A DNA stretch of 20,187 bases from an uncultured Collinsella sp. (GCA_958446785.1 CAUCXP010000010.1:1-20187); one strand, 5' to 3'. Positions 1 through 8,157 are shown, counted from the stretch's first letter. Notes: generated by a model not told the origin, from the letters alone. Program-made: numbers and translations.

Positions 1-1
1 A

Positions 2-550
2 GCCGAGCTCATGGCGCGTCCGGTGGAGCTACTGCTTGATGTTCTGCGTCGCGAATCCGACGTGGTCTTTATCGATACCTCGGTCTTTTGGGGCGACGCC
101 GTGGCGGCTGCGGTGGCGGCGAGCGACCGTTGCCTGGTCGTTGGCGATGCGGCGGTGTCGTCCGCGACATCGGCGTCGCGCGTCATCGAACTGGCAAGTC
201 GAGTAGGTGTGCCGCGCACGCGCATGAGCGCCGTGTTCAACCGGTTCGGTGCGCGCGGGGCAGACGAGGACGTCGCCATGCGCTTTGAGATTGCCTGTGC
301 GTTGAGCTCCAAGATTCGTATCGCCGATGGCGGGCAGGATCTCGCCGCGCTCATGGCGTTTGGGCGCGCTGACGAGGCGGTGGGGCAGACCAGCGCTTTT
401 GCGACTAGCATGCGCGAGGCCACGCGCGAGATGCTCGTGGAACTGGGGTGCGCCGTCGGCCCTTGGAGCGATATGGTCGCCGACCGTGCAACGCGTACCG
501 AACGCCCGCGTATCCGCCTTCCCTGGTTGCGCGAGGGTGATCAGCGATGA
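2..550 (+). CDS. CpaE/TadZ-like pilus ATPase, C-terminal part (5' end outside window)
   Basis: The frame is open to the window edge, so the gene begins upstream; the ATG at 11 is probably internal. About 180 residues are visible. The segment DVVFIDTSVF followed by a VVGDAAVSS strand and the VFNRFG strand resembles the distal half of the MinD/ParA-like ATPase domain found in CpaE/TadZ proteins, which localise the Tad pilus machine at the inner face of the membrane. The P-loop is not visible and should lie upstream. Its stop overlaps the start of the next gene (TadA/CpaF) by four bases (ATGA), so the two are probably translationally coupled. Identification rests on the weak ATPase signature plus position directly before cpaF, which is the usual order in Tad loci. 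Confidence 0.7.
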   Translation, partial: AELMARPVELLLDVLRRESDVVFIDTSVFWGDAVAAAVAASDRCLVVGDAAVSSATSASRVIELASRVGVPRTRMSAVFNRFGARGADEDVAMRFEIACALSSKIRIADGGQDLAALMAFGRADEAVGQTSAFATSMREATREMLVELGCAVGPWSDMVADRATRTERPRIRLPWLREGDQR

Positions 551-1875
551 GCCTGCAAACGAGGATTAAGGCTGCCGGCGCTGCAGCGGCGGCAGCGCCT
601 GTAGATGCGGGGCGTCGCCGCGCGGTGAAACGACGCACCAAGCGCGCCGTGATGGACCGCATGGGTTACGACGAAGTGGCGCGTATCAGCGCCTATATCG
701 ACCCGGCACTTGCCCGCTCGGAATTGCGTCCTGCGGTGGAGGCGGCGCTCAATGTTGAGGAGCCGACCGATCTCGCGACGCCCGAGCGCGAAACCATCAT
801 CGACGAGATTTTGGATGACGTGGTGGGCTTGGGGCCGTTGCAGCCGCTCATCGAGGACGACACCGTTACCGAGATCATGATCAACGGCTGTCGCTCGGCT
901 TTCTTTGAACGCGGCGGCGTCTTGTACCCCATCGAGCATGCGTTTGAGGATGATGAGCAGATCCGTGTGCTTATCGACCGCATTATCTCGCCGCTCGGTC
1001 GTCGTATCGACGAGCGTAGCCCCATCGTCAACGCCCGCCTCAAGACGGGTTATCGCGTCAACGCGGTGATTCCACCCGTGGCGATCGACGGGCCAATCCT
1101 CACCATCCGAAAGTTCTCGGACCGTATCTGCTCGCTGGACGAGCTCGTGGGGTTGGGATCGCTGCCGCTTTGGTATGCGCAGCTGCTGTCGTGTGCGGTG
1201 TCGCTGCGACAAGACCTGGCGGTTGCGGGAGGCACGGGATCTGGTAAGACCACCCTGCTCAACGCGTTGTCATGTGAGATTTCCACCGGCGAGCGCATCG
1301 TGACGATCGAGGACTCTGCCGAGCTCAAGTTTGCGCATCATCCGCACGTGGTGCGCCTAGAGGCGCGCGAGGCTTCAATTGAGGGTGAGGGCGCGGTGAC
1401 GATCCGCGACCTGGTGACTAATGCCCTGCGCATGCGCCCCGACCGCATCGTGGTGGGCGAGGTGCGCGGTGCCGAGTGCTGCGACATGTTGCAGGCCATG
1501 AACACGGGCCACGACGGATCGCTCACCACACTTCATGCGGGTTCAGAACAGGAGACCGTGGTGCGTTTGACGTTGCTTGCACGTTATGGGATCGATCTGC
1601 CGAGTGAGCTTATCGAGGAGCAGATTGCCATGGCACTCGACGGTATCGTGATGTCCGAGCGCCACGCCGATGGCAGGCGTTTTGTCTCCTCGTATTCGGG
1701 GGTGCGACGTGCCGCATCGGGCGGCGTAGAGCTCGAGCGCTATGTGACGTTCGATGCCGCCGAGCGCACCTGGACGCTTGACCGCGAGCCGCCGTTTATC
1801 GCAGAAGGCCTGCGGTCGGGGACGCTCACACAAGAGGAGGTGGACGAATGGAGATCGCTGTGCCCCTCGTCGTAG
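547..1875 (+). CDS. cpaF: CpaF/TadA-type pilus assembly ATPase
   Basis: A 442-residue hexameric secretion ATPase that powers assembly of the Tad (Flp) pilus from the cytoplasm. The N-terminal ~60 residues are Ala/Arg-rich and probably linker. The all-purpose N-terminal domain follows ([14 protein letters not shown] around residue 108-122). Walker A GGTGSGKT lies at about residues 228-235, the Walker B-like segment RIVVGEVRG near 300-308, and the His-box region [13 protein letters not shown] near 320-333. Length and motif order fit the CpaF/TadA branch of the PilT/VirB11 superfamily. The start overlaps the upstream gene by four bases, and the 3' end overlaps tadB by 28 bases. No key motif is missing. 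Confidence 0.95.
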   Translation: MSLQTRIKAAGAAAAAAPVDAGRRRAVKRRTKRAVMDRMGYDEVARISAYIDPALARSELRPAVEAALNVEEPTDLATPERETIIDEILDDVVGLGPLQPLIEDDTVTEIMINGCRSAFFERGGVLYPIEHAFEDDEQIRVLIDRIISPLGRRIDERSPIVNARLKTGYRVNAVIPPVAIDGPILTIRKFSDRICSLDELVGLGSLPLWYAQLLSCAVSLRQDLAVAGGTGSGKTTLLNALSCEISTGERIVTIEDSAELKFAHHPHVVRLEAREASIEGEGAVTIRDLVTNALRMRPDRIVVGEVRGAECCDMLQAMNTGHDGSLTTLHAGSEQETVVRLTLLARYGIDLPSELIEEQIAMALDGIVMSERHADGRRFVSSYSGVRRAASGGVELERYVTFDAAERTWTLDREPPFIAEGLRSGTLTQEEVDEWRSLCPSS

Positions 1876-2774
1876 GGGGCTTGGCAGGGCTTTCTGTCGC
1901 GACGGCGTGCGGGGCGGAACCTCGTGTGCCGCAGGTACCGCCGGCGGAGCTGGCACGTCAGGCGCTCGAGACGGTGGCAGAGAAGCTGCCGCGTGAGCTG
2001 GTGAAAAACGATCTGCTGAAAAAGATCGCCCGTTCGTGGGCATCGCTGGCTCCGGCGCATCGCCTTGGCCTCGTGATCGAGGATGCTTCGGGATGTTTGG
2101 CGTTTCTGCTGCTATCGAGCGGTGTCTGCTGCGTTTTACTAACGATGGTGTCGTTATCGCCCCTCGGATTTGCCTTGGGACTTGTTGCTCCGTTTGCCGT
2201 TGGTGCCGCTCGGGATGGCTTTGAGAGCCGGCGCGAGCAACACGATGCAGAAGAGGCAATGCCCGAGGCGTTTACCGCACTTTCCATGTCGCTTGCCTCG
2301 GGACATTCGCTGGCCCAGGGCATGCGCTTTGTGGGCGCTCATGCGCAAGAGCCAGTGCATAACGAGTTTTTGCGGGTGGCGGCGGCGATCGATTGCGGCA
2401 TCTCGGCGACCGACGCGCTCGATGACTTGCTCGTGCGTATCGACGCCCCCGGTCTTTCGCTTGTGACCTTGGCGCTTAAGGTGTCTCAGCGCACCGGCGC
2501 TCCGCTTGCCGACTTACTGTCCGAGGCGTCGAGCATGGTGGGGGAGCGCATTGAGCTCAAGCGCCGCCTGGATGTTAAGACGTCGCAGGCTCGCATGTCT
2601 GCGCATATGGTCGCGGCGATGCCGGCGGGCATGTGCGCGGTGTTGGCGCTGCTTTCGGCAGATTTTCGTCGCGGTCTTGCGACGCCTGCCGGCGCGGGCG
2701 CTGTGGTGCTGGGTCTTGCCCTCAACGCCGTTGCCCTGGTGGTTATCCGGCGCATTATGCGGGTGGAGCTATGA
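1848..2774 (+). CDS. tadB: TadB-like pilus platform protein (T2SSF domain)
   Basis: A 308-residue integral membrane protein, expected to form the inner-membrane platform with TadC on which the CpaF motor acts. Hydrophobic segments lie at about 4-20, 83-103, 106-120 and 254-302, and a type II secretion F (T2SSF) domain at about 138-265 includes the typical run of EAFTALSMSLASGHSLAQ. The start is chosen because a strong AGGAGG lies eight bases upstream inside the end of cpaF; the resulting 28-base overlap fits the coupled style of this operon. The end overlaps the next gene by four bases. TadB rather than TadC is assigned by order and length. Confidence 0.9.
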   Translation: MEIAVPLVVGGLAGLSVATACGAEPRVPQVPPAELARQALETVAEKLPRELVKNDLLKKIARSWASLAPAHRLGLVIEDASGCLAFLLLSSGVCCVLLTMVSLSPLGFALGLVAPFAVGAARDGFESRREQHDAEEAMPEAFTALSMSLASGHSLAQGMRFVGAHAQEPVHNEFLRVAAAIDCGISATDALDDLLVRIDAPGLSLVTLALKVSQRTGAPLADLLSEASSMVGERIELKRRLDVKTSQARMSAHMVAAMPAGMCAVLALLSADFRRGLATPAGAGAVVLGLALNAVALVVIRRIMRVEL

Positions 2775-3412
2775 GCGCCTCGGTTGCAGTTGCGGCTTGC
2801 CTGTGCGCCCTGAGTGTATTTGTCGCGACGGGTTTTGATCGGGCGGATGCACGCAAGATCGCAGGGGCCTGCAAGCGCGAGGCGGTGCTGGTCGCTGCCG
2901 CTGGTCGCTCGGTGGTCGATGCTCTGACCGCGCGAGTGAAGGGCGCGGTTGGAGCGGGCGGCCCGGCGCGAGTGTCGCTCGGCGAAGTTTCCGAGATGAT
3001 CGATGTTGTGCGCTTGGGTCTTTCGGCCGGTCTTTCGTTTGATGCGGCGCTTGAGATTTTCTGCGCCAACCGCCGGTCAGTGCTGGCTCTTCGCCTTGAG
3101 CGCGCCTGCATGGCGTGGCAGGTGGGCGTGGGCACGCGTGAGGACGAGTTGTTGGCCGCCGCGCGCGACCTGGACGTGCGAGCGCTCGAGACCTTTGCCA
3201 TCACGGTGGGGCAGGCGCTCGCCCTGGGTGCCCCACTTGCCGAGACGCTGGCCGCTCAAAGTCTCGAGATCCGTGCGGCTCATCGCGCCGCGGTCGAGCG
3301 CGAGATCGAGCGTGCGCCCGTCAAGCTGCTGATTCCCACCGGCACGCTCATCTTGCCGGCGTTGCTTCTGTCCATATTGGGCCCGCTGCTGGGAGCAGGC
3401 GGGATGATGTAG
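2771..3412 (+). CDS. tadC: TadC-like pilus platform protein (T2SSF domain)
   Basis: A 213-residue membrane protein with an N-terminal hydrophobic segment (about 2-20), a T2SSF-type helical domain (about 75-180, including DVVRLGLSAGLSFDAALEIF) and a strongly hydrophobic C-terminus (PTGTLILPALLLSILGPLLG). It should pair with TadB in the membrane platform. The frame is open further upstream, but the ATG at 2771 overlaps the tadB stop as ATGA, the same arrangement seen elsewhere in this operon, and gives an N-terminal membrane segment, so it is preferred. It is shorter than proteobacterial TadC (about 290-320 residues). Confidence 0.88.
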   Translation: MSASVAVAACLCALSVFVATGFDRADARKIAGACKREAVLVAAAGRSVVDALTARVKGAVGAGGPARVSLGEVSEMIDVVRLGLSAGLSFDAALEIFCANRRSVLALRLERACMAWQVGVGTREDELLAAARDLDVRALETFAITVGQALALGAPLAETLAAQSLEIRAAHRAAVEREIERAPVKLLIPTGTLILPALLLSILGPLLGAGGMM

Positions 3413-3422
3413 GGAGGAATAC

Positions 3423-3656
3423 ATGAACACGATGACTGACACTGCTGGCAAGGTGCAGGGCTGGGCGTTTTGCCGGGCGGCACATGTTCGTCAGCGCGCC
3501 AAGGAACTATTGCAGGAGGAGAGTGCGCAGGGTACCACCGAGTATGCCATCTTGGTCGGCGTGCTCGTGGTGATCGCGATTATCGCCATCGTCGCATTTA
3601 AAGGCAAGGTCCAAGATCTATGGAACGCTATCAGCGAGGGCATCAACAGCCTGTAG
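3423..3656 (+). CDS. flp: Flp-type major pilin precursor
   Basis: A 77-residue type IVb prepilin. A 35-residue basic leader precedes A35|Q-G-T-T-E40-Y, which puts Glu at +5 and Tyr at +6 of the mature form, followed by a hydrophobic assembly helix (AILVGVLVVIAIIAIVAF) and a short polar tail. This is the Flp layout; a prepilin peptidase (TadV/CpaA) is expected but not in this window. The residue before the cut is Ala rather than the usual Gly, as in three other proteins of this locus. A GGAGG lies seven bases before the ATG, and the gene has its own 10-base gap after tadC, consistent with strong translation of the main subunit. Confidence 0.9.
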   Translation: MNTMTDTAGKVQGWAFCRAAHVRQRAKELLQEESAQGTTEYAILVGVLVVIAIIAIVAFKGKVQDLWNAISEGINSL

Positions 3657-4183
3657 AGGGCGAGCGCCCCGTCGGGGTGCTGCTGGTGTTTGCTTGCCTG
3701 ACCGTGGCGATAGCGGCGGTGCTTTGGGGGCTTAACGCCGCGCGGCAGCAGCGTCCTGGGACCGCCTCCGATTTGGGCTCAGATTCGGCGGTGGCGTCTC
3801 AAAAAGATGAGATGCGAGATGCGGACGATTCGGATGTCGCTGTCACGGCGCAAACCTTTCTGCGGACGCTCGACAAGCGGTCTGGCACTGCGACGGATTC
3901 GCCTGGGGGCAACGCGATTGTGGTCCGGCTTGCATGGTCCGAGGACCGACCGATGACCGAAGCGGCGGCGGATGTGCTGCGTTCCTATCGCGAGGTACCC
4001 ACGGCGCAACTTGCTCTGAGCGGCTATCTCGACATCAAGGGAAACGTGTGGGGCGCCATCGTGCGTGACGGACGCGGCTGGGTCGATATAGTGACGGTTG
4101 CTGCGGATACTGGCGATGCTTCGTGTCGTCTGCGCGCCGTGCGCCTGGTCCCGCAAACAATAAGCTCAAAGGAGGGGTCGTGA
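3620..4183 (+). CDS. Tad-locus membrane-anchored protein of unknown function
   Basis: A 187-residue protein not recognised as a named family. A short basic N-terminus is followed by one membrane helix (about 18-38, VGVLLVFACLTVAIAAVLWG), an acidic low-complexity linker, and an outside domain of about 115 residues that looks like alternating strands and helices (NAIVVRLAW, VLRSYREV, LALSGYLDIKG, WVDIVTVAAD). The ATG at 3620 overlaps the flp gene by 37 bases in another frame. By topology it could be an accessory assembly protein with a single anchor and an extracytoplasmic domain; this role is inferred only from the locus. The following gene starts one base after its stop. Confidence 0.8.
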   Translation: MERYQRGHQQPVEGERPVGVLLVFACLTVAIAAVLWGLNAARQQRPGTASDLGSDSAVASQKDEMRDADDSDVAVTAQTFLRTLDKRSGTATDSPGGNAIVVRLAWSEDRPMTEAAADVLRSYREVPTAQLALSGYLDIKGNVWGAIVRDGRGWVDIVTVAADTGDASCRLRAVRLVPQTISSKEGS

Positions 4184-4184
4184 A

Positions 4185-4403
4185 ATGCATGGCGTTCTGC
4201 GTGAGGAGGTTGCCCAAGCGACTGTGGAATACGCCATCGTCACGGTGGCGCTGTTATCGATCGTGCTGGCGATTGCGGGACTTTGGCGTGCTGGCACCGA
4301 TGGGCGCTTGGCGGCGCTGGTTGAGCGGGCGGCATCCCATGGCGTTGCCTCGATGTCGGTTATCGACGCCGCTGCGGGCGCTAAGGACATCGCGTTGTAT
4401 TGA
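4185..4403 (+). CDS. Small TadE/Flp-like prepilin
   Basis: A 72-residue prepilin-like protein. The leader is only ten residues (MHGVLREEVA), then Q-A-T-V-E15-Y, giving Glu at +5 after an Ala at -1, then a hydrophobic helix (AIVTVALLSIVLAIAGLW) and a 40-residue tail. It is intermediate between Flp and TadE in length and may be a minor pilin. AAGGAGG lies about nine bases upstream of the ATG, and the gene begins one base after the preceding stop. Its 3' part overlaps the likely start of the next gene. Confidence 0.82.
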   Translation: MHGVLREEVAQATVEYAIVTVALLSIVLAIAGLWRAGTDGRLAALVERAASHGVASMSVIDAAAGAKDIALY

Positions 4404-4875
4404 TATCGCGTGCGAGGACCGGGCGCAGTCTACGGTCGAGGCCGCTTTTTTGCTGCCGACGTTTCTGACGCTCATCCTTCTCGCACTGCAACCGGTGTGC
4501 CTGCTCTATACGCGCGCGGTCATGGAGTCTGCCGCCGCCGAGACCGCGCGGCTCATGACCACGACGACGGCGGAGGACGACGATCTTAAGGAGTTCACCC
4601 GCCGCCGGCTTGCCGCAGTGCCCAACGTTTCGATTTTTCATGCCGGCGGGCCGCTGTCGTGGGATATCGAGCTTGGCCGGGTCGGTGCGGGTGGCGTCTC
4701 GTCCGTGTCCGTTTCCGGCGAGGTCAAGCCGTTGCCCGTGATCGGTGCGTTTGCGCAGGCTATGGGTGGTACCGCCGAGGGCGGCTACGTTGAGCTCAAG
4801 GTCGATGTCTCGTATCAATCGCGTCCCGAATGGCTGGAGGGAGATTATGATTCGTGGATTGCTACATGGGATTAA
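4339..4875 (+). CDS. TadE-like pseudopilin (start uncertain)
   Basis: TadE-type minor pilin. D-R-A|Q-S-T-V-E-A starts a hydrophobic helix (AFLLPTFLTLILLALQPVCLL), then a helical TRAVMESAAAETARLM segment typical of TadE and a soluble C-terminal domain to the end (SYQSRPEWLEGDYDSWIATWD). No ATG, GTG or TTG in this frame lies close before the prepilin leader. The nearest ATG is 4339, which gives a 29-residue leader and a 65-base overlap with the upstream gene but has only a poor ribosome site. A non-standard ATT at 4399, overlapping the upstream TGA, would give a short leader like its neighbours. The body of the protein is secure; the start is not. Confidence 0.78.
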   Translation: MALPRCRLSTPLRALRTSRCIDIACEDRAQSTVEAAFLLPTFLTLILLALQPVCLLYTRAVMESAAAETARLMTTTTAEDDDLKEFTRRRLAAVPNVSIFHAGGPLSWDIELGRVGAGGVSSVSVSGEVKPLPVIGAFAQAMGGTAEGGYVELKVDVSYQSRPEWLEGDYDSWIATWD

Positions 4876-7000
4876 GCGTTTCTGGTCTAGACGCGTTTTG
4901 ACGCGCCGTCCGAGTTGCCATTGCAAGCGAGGTGGCTTTATGGGTCGAGCCGGTGTCGATCTGTTTATCGAAGACGGTGCCTATACCACGCTTTCTTCTG
5001 CCGTGGTCATCCTAGTGGTGCTCACATTGTTGTTTTCGTCGACCGCGGCGATATGGAGCATGTCGCGTGCCGGGGACACCCAGGTGGCGGCTGATAGCGG
5101 CGCGCTGGCGGGTGCCAACGTGGTGTCGTCCTATCACACGGCTGCCACGGTGGTTGATGCGAGTATCTTGAGTCTGGGGCTGGCGGGGTTTGCCACGATC
5201 GGGACGGGCCTGGCCGCCATCCTCATCCCGGGTGCCGAGCCGGTTGCCGGCAATATGGTCGACACCGGGATCGAGATCATTAAAACGCGCAACAAGTTTG
5301 CCAAAAGCGCATCGGAAGGCTTACAGAAAATCGAGACGGCTCTGCCGTATCTGATCGCCGCGCGTGCCACGCAGGCGGTGTCGGCGCAGGATACCGATAG
5401 TGTGACCTATACCGGTACGGCGCTTGCCGTGCCCAGGACATCCGAGTCGGACTTCGCTGCGATCAAAGGGTCAGAGATCTCGACCGATACCATTAAAGAC
5501 ACATCAGATGATTTAGAGCGTGCGGCCGAGGAGCTGCGGAAGGCTTCTGAGGACACGGCGAAGGCTAAAGAGCGTGCTTGGCTGGCGGATTGTGGTGGGT
5601 CTGACAAGGGCTCGGTCGGCAGCTGTTCTTGCATGTGGGAGCGCGCGAAAAGCCTAACGGATCTCTCCGGTGTTCAAAATCCGCATTACTCATCGAGCGT
5701 TACGTGGGAGCCTCAAGTTGCCCTTGATCGCGCGAAGGACTACTACCATTGGCGTCTGACAAATGAGAATCCCCAGGGCTCGAGTGTCGAGATGAAGGCA
5801 GAGTCTGCGGCGCGTAAGGCGTTTTATACCTATGCGAACGCGGAGGTCGATCGGGCATATATAACCGAGAACGGAGACAGGGTTTCCTCCTATATTCCGC
5901 TGCTGCCGCGCAACTCTGATGAGGTTCGGGCGACGGAACTCTATACCGATGCGGTGTGGCCGACTAGCGTGAACGATGACAAGGCGTATCTGCATTACGG
6001 GACGACCTGCCCTAACTATAAGAAAGGGACGCCGAGCGGATTTGCTTCGGTTGCCGATTACGATGGACAGGATAAATGCAGCAAATGCCATTTTGGCGTT
6101 TTGTCGCTTGGTGCTGTTGCGGCGCCTTCAACCTCTATCGAAAACGGCTTCGAGTATCACTTTGACAAGTTTAAAGACGCCCTGGAGGACTACGTCGACT
6201 GTCGCAACAAGGAGCTCGAGCTCGAGCGTCAGACCGAGGACGAAGCCGACCGTGCGGGCAATGCGTTCGATACCGCCATCAAAGAACTTTCCGGTGAGCG
6301 CCCGCGTATCGCTCCGCCCGGTCGCAACGGCGTGGTTGCCTTTGCGGTTTCGGGTGCCATCTCGAGCCCCGATGAGCTCAACTCTTCGTTTAACACGGCA
6401 GTCAGACTTGGCGATCGCGGTGCCATCTCTGCCGCGGTGCTGGCGCCCGATGGGGCGACGGCGCAAAACAACGTGCTTTCGCGATTTTTCTCGACATTGA
6501 AGGAACGCTCGGGCGGCGTTGCCGGCGTGCTCGACGGCGTCATGGATGTCTGGGGACGGCTGCTTGTGGGATACGGAGACATCCAAGGTTCGGCCGACGA
6601 ACTTATGGACGAGATGATTAAAGGCCTAGGAGGGGGCAGCGGCGCGTTGGGCTCCATTGCATCGTGGCTCGGCGATACCGTTTCGGCGTCCGTGGCGGCG
6701 CTGGGTTTGGAACCGTGCGACTTGCGCCTGCGAAAGCCAGTGCTGACCGATTCCGCCAACGTCATTAAGAGCCCGGGGTCTGACATTGCTGGCCTCTCTC
6801 AAGCGCAAGACAAACTGCGAAGTATTCCGTTGGGCGTGACCGATCCCAAGGCGCTTTGCGAGGCGTTGGAATATCAAGTCGAACGCACCATCAGCGGTAC
6901 GATGTTCACGCTTGCGGAGATTCCTCTGCCCGGCGGCGGCTCCATCCCGCTCACCGTCGATGTCGCCACGCTGGTTGGCGCTCTGGGCGGTGGGTCGTAA
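4847..7000 (+). CDS. Large TadG-like pilus locus protein
   Basis: A 717-residue protein with a basic N-terminus, a membrane helix at about 47-66 (AVVILVVLTLLFSSTAAIW) and the segment QVAADSGALAGANVV, which matches the (V)AADAAALAGA region of TadG/TadE-like N-terminal domains. A second hydrophobic stretch follows at about 103-130. The remaining ~580 residues are mostly polar, probably outside the cell, with helical Ala/Glu/Lys-rich parts. Six Cys cluster in it: C249, C260, C262, C388, C411 and C414 (the last two as CSKC). The start is chosen for a GGAGG six bases upstream; it overlaps the preceding gene by 29 bases. The equivalent of the prepilin Glu+5 is missing, so it is probably not processed as a pilin. 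It may be a tip, adhesin or wall-anchoring component. Confidence 0.8.
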   Translation: MIRGLLHGIKRFWSRRVLTRRPSCHCKRGGFMGRAGVDLFIEDGAYTTLSSAVVILVVLTLLFSSTAAIWSMSRAGDTQVAADSGALAGANVVSSYHTAATVVDASILSLGLAGFATIGTGLAAILIPGAEPVAGNMVDTGIEIIKTRNKFAKSASEGLQKIETALPYLIAARATQAVSAQDTDSVTYTGTALAVPRTSESDFAAIKGSEISTDTIKDTSDDLERAAEELRKASEDTAKAKERAWLADCGGSDKGSVGSCSCMWERAKSLTDLSGVQNPHYSSSVTWEPQVALDRAKDYYHWRLTNENPQGSSVEMKAESAARKAFYTYANAEVDRAYITENGDRVSSYIPLLPRNSDEVRATELYTDAVWPTSVNDDKAYLHYGTTCPNYKKGTPSGFASVADYDGQDKCSKCHFGVLSLGAVAAPSTSIENGFEYHFDKFKDALEDYVDCRNKELELERQTEDEADRAGNAFDTAIKELSGERPRIAPPGRNGVVAFAVSGAISSPDELNSSFNTAVRLGDRGAISAAVLAPDGATAQNNVLSRFFSTLKERSGGVAGVLDGVMDVWGRLLVGYGDIQGSADELMDEMIKGLGGGSGALGSIASWLGDTVSASVAALGLEPCDLRLRKPVLTDSANVIKSPGSDIAGLSQAQDKLRSIPLGVTDPKALCEALEYQVERTISGTMFTLAEIPLPGGGSIPLTVDVATLVGALGGGS

Positions 7001-7476
7001 TGAGTATCCGCATGCGTCTGCGCGAGGAGCACGCCCAAGCGACGGTGGAGATGGCAGTGGTTACGCCCGTTTTGCTGGTGCTGGCACTCATCGTGTACAA
7101 CGTCATGATCTTTGCCAGTGCTGTCGCGCGCTTCGACCGCGTGGTGCCCGACATCGTGTTGGCGCACGCCGTGGCGTCGGAGGGGGAGGGCGACGAAAGC
7201 TCTGTCGATGCCTCGGCGACGGTCCAGACTCAAATTCTGAATGCCATGGAAGGCTATGACTTGCAGATCGAAGTGTCGAGCGAGCAAGGCGCGGAGGCAT
7301 CGGATGGTGGTCTGCTCTCCCTATCCGGTACGTTTAGGACCTACACCTGCACCATGCACTATGAGCCGTGGCCGACTTCTCTCAGCATCGCTGGCGTTCC
7401 GCTGGGGGCGCCGACAACGTTGTCGCACGAGCGCGCGGTGACGGTCGATCCATGGCGTCCGGGGGTGGTCATGTGA
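7000..7476 (+). CDS. TadE/TadF-like pseudopilin
   Basis: A 158-residue minor pilin-like protein. A 12-residue leader ends in H-A|Q-A-T-V-E17-M, again Ala at -1 and Glu at +5, followed by the hydrophobic helix AVVTPVLLVLALIVYNVMIFASAVA and a soluble domain with two acidic stretches. Its ATG shares the last A of the upstream TAA stop (TAATG), a stop-start coupling. In-frame ATGs lie upstream but would place the leader deep inside the tadG-like gene without ribosome sites. It probably works with the other TadE-like proteins in priming or capping the pilus. Confidence 0.82.
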   Translation: MSIRMRLREEHAQATVEMAVVTPVLLVLALIVYNVMIFASAVARFDRVVPDIVLAHAVASEGEGDESSVDASATVQTQILNAMEGYDLQIEVSSEQGAEASDGGLLSLSGTFRTYTCTMHYEPWPTSLSIAGVPLGAPTTLSHERAVTVDPWRPGVVM

Positions 7477-7832
7477 CCGCGGTCTCGTCCTACATCGCCT
7501 ACGCGCGGGCACTCAACAGGCTGGGTTGGACGCCGGCCGAGTTTGCGGTGGCGGAGTCGTTTGTCGTGCGCCTGCGCGGCATGCTGGGACGGCGTCCGGT
7601 TGCCGCCAACGGCTTGCCGCTCGTCATGGCGTTTCCACGCTGCTCTTCGGTCCATACGTGTTTTATGGCCTATCCCATCGACATCGCCTTCATCGATGCA
7701 CGTGGCTATGTCCTCGTATGCTACGAAAACGTACGTCCCTGGCGTATGTGCTCCTGCCCCGGCGCCTGGGCCGTACTAGAGCGTCCTTCAATCATTGTTT
7801 CGACCCCTGCTCTCCAACGCGTGCCGGCTTAA
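7473..7832 (+). CDS. DUF192 (UPF0127) family protein
   Basis: A 119-residue protein with the DUF192 pattern: RLRGMLGRRP, then GLPLVMAFPRCSSVHTCFMAYPIDIAFIDARG, matching the family's 'GLM ... F ... fWM(k)n..ipLDi.Fid..g' consensus. Biochemical role of the family is not settled. A GTG start at 7473 is preferred because it overlaps the preceding stop as GTGA and has a GGGGGTGG six bases upstream; an ATG at 7452 is the alternative. Position as the last gene of the Tad operon suggests it is co-transcribed, but a direct pilus role is only an inference. It is not a secreted form: no signal peptide is seen. Confidence 0.85.
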   Translation: MTAVSSYIAYARALNRLGWTPAEFAVAESFVVRLRGMLGRRPVAANGLPLVMAFPRCSSVHTCFMAYPIDIAFIDARGYVLVCYENVRPWRMCSCPGAWAVLERPSIIVSTPALQRVPA

Positions 7833-7850
7833 GAATTGGCGACAGCGGAC

Positions 7851-7876
7851 TTTCGTCATACGAAATTGGGTAAGAT
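7851..7876 (+). promoter_or_regulatory. Possible promoter/operator of the toxin-antitoxin pair
   Basis: A perfect 6-bp inverted repeat TTTCGT-cat-ACGAAA at 7851-7865 lies 26 bases before the toxin start, and a -10-like TAAGAT follows at 7871-7876. No good -35 is seen, and the palindrome covers the place where it should be. Ribbon-helix-helix antitoxins commonly bind such short inverted repeats to repress their own operon; that link is inferred. Confidence 0.35.
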
Positions 7877-7890
7877 GGAGGAGAAGATGC

Positions 7891-8157
7891 ATGGATGTTG
7901 AGATCCATCCCAACGCTAAAAAGCACCTGACGGAAAAGCAGGTGCTTAGCGCTTGGCTTGCGGTTACTGAGTGCATTCGTCGCGAGTCGAAGGACGAGCC
8001 GCCGAGATGGCTTGCGATTGGATGGCTCCCAGACGGACGAAGCGTGGAGCTTGTCGCGGTCGAGCTTGTCCGTGGGTGGCTTATCATTCATGCCTTGTCT
8101 CCAGTCCAGAAGAAATTTTGGCAGGAGATTGAACGGGCTCGACAAAGGGGTCGATGA
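7891..8157 (+). CDS. Probable type II toxin (BrnT/RelE-like)
   Basis: An 88-residue basic protein starting MDVEIHPNAKKH. The order of an N-terminal helix with Lys/His, a strand pair containing RWLAIGWLPDGRSVELVAVEL and a C-terminal WLIIHALSP.QKKFWQEI resembles small RelE-fold/BrnT or DUF4258-like toxins that are encoded just before an RHH antitoxin. GGAGGAG lies 8-14 bases before the ATG. The stop overlaps the start of the antitoxin-like gene as ATGA. The frame is open upstream to 7795, but that extension lacks a ribosome site and overlaps the DUF192 gene. The 9-bp perfect hairpin at 7921-7947 lies inside its early coding region. Family assignment is by architecture and is moderate. Confidence 0.65.
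   Translation: MDVEIHPNAKKHLTEKQVLSAWLAVTECIRRESKDEPPRWLAIGWLPDGRSVELVAVELVRGWLIIHALSPVQKKFWQEIERARQRGR

Noticed and set aside
4185..4875. A frameshift joining the 72-residue prepilin and the TadE-like protein
   Set aside because: Both products have their own complete leader and A|Q-x-T-x-E motif, so they are two proteins; only the start of the second is unclear.
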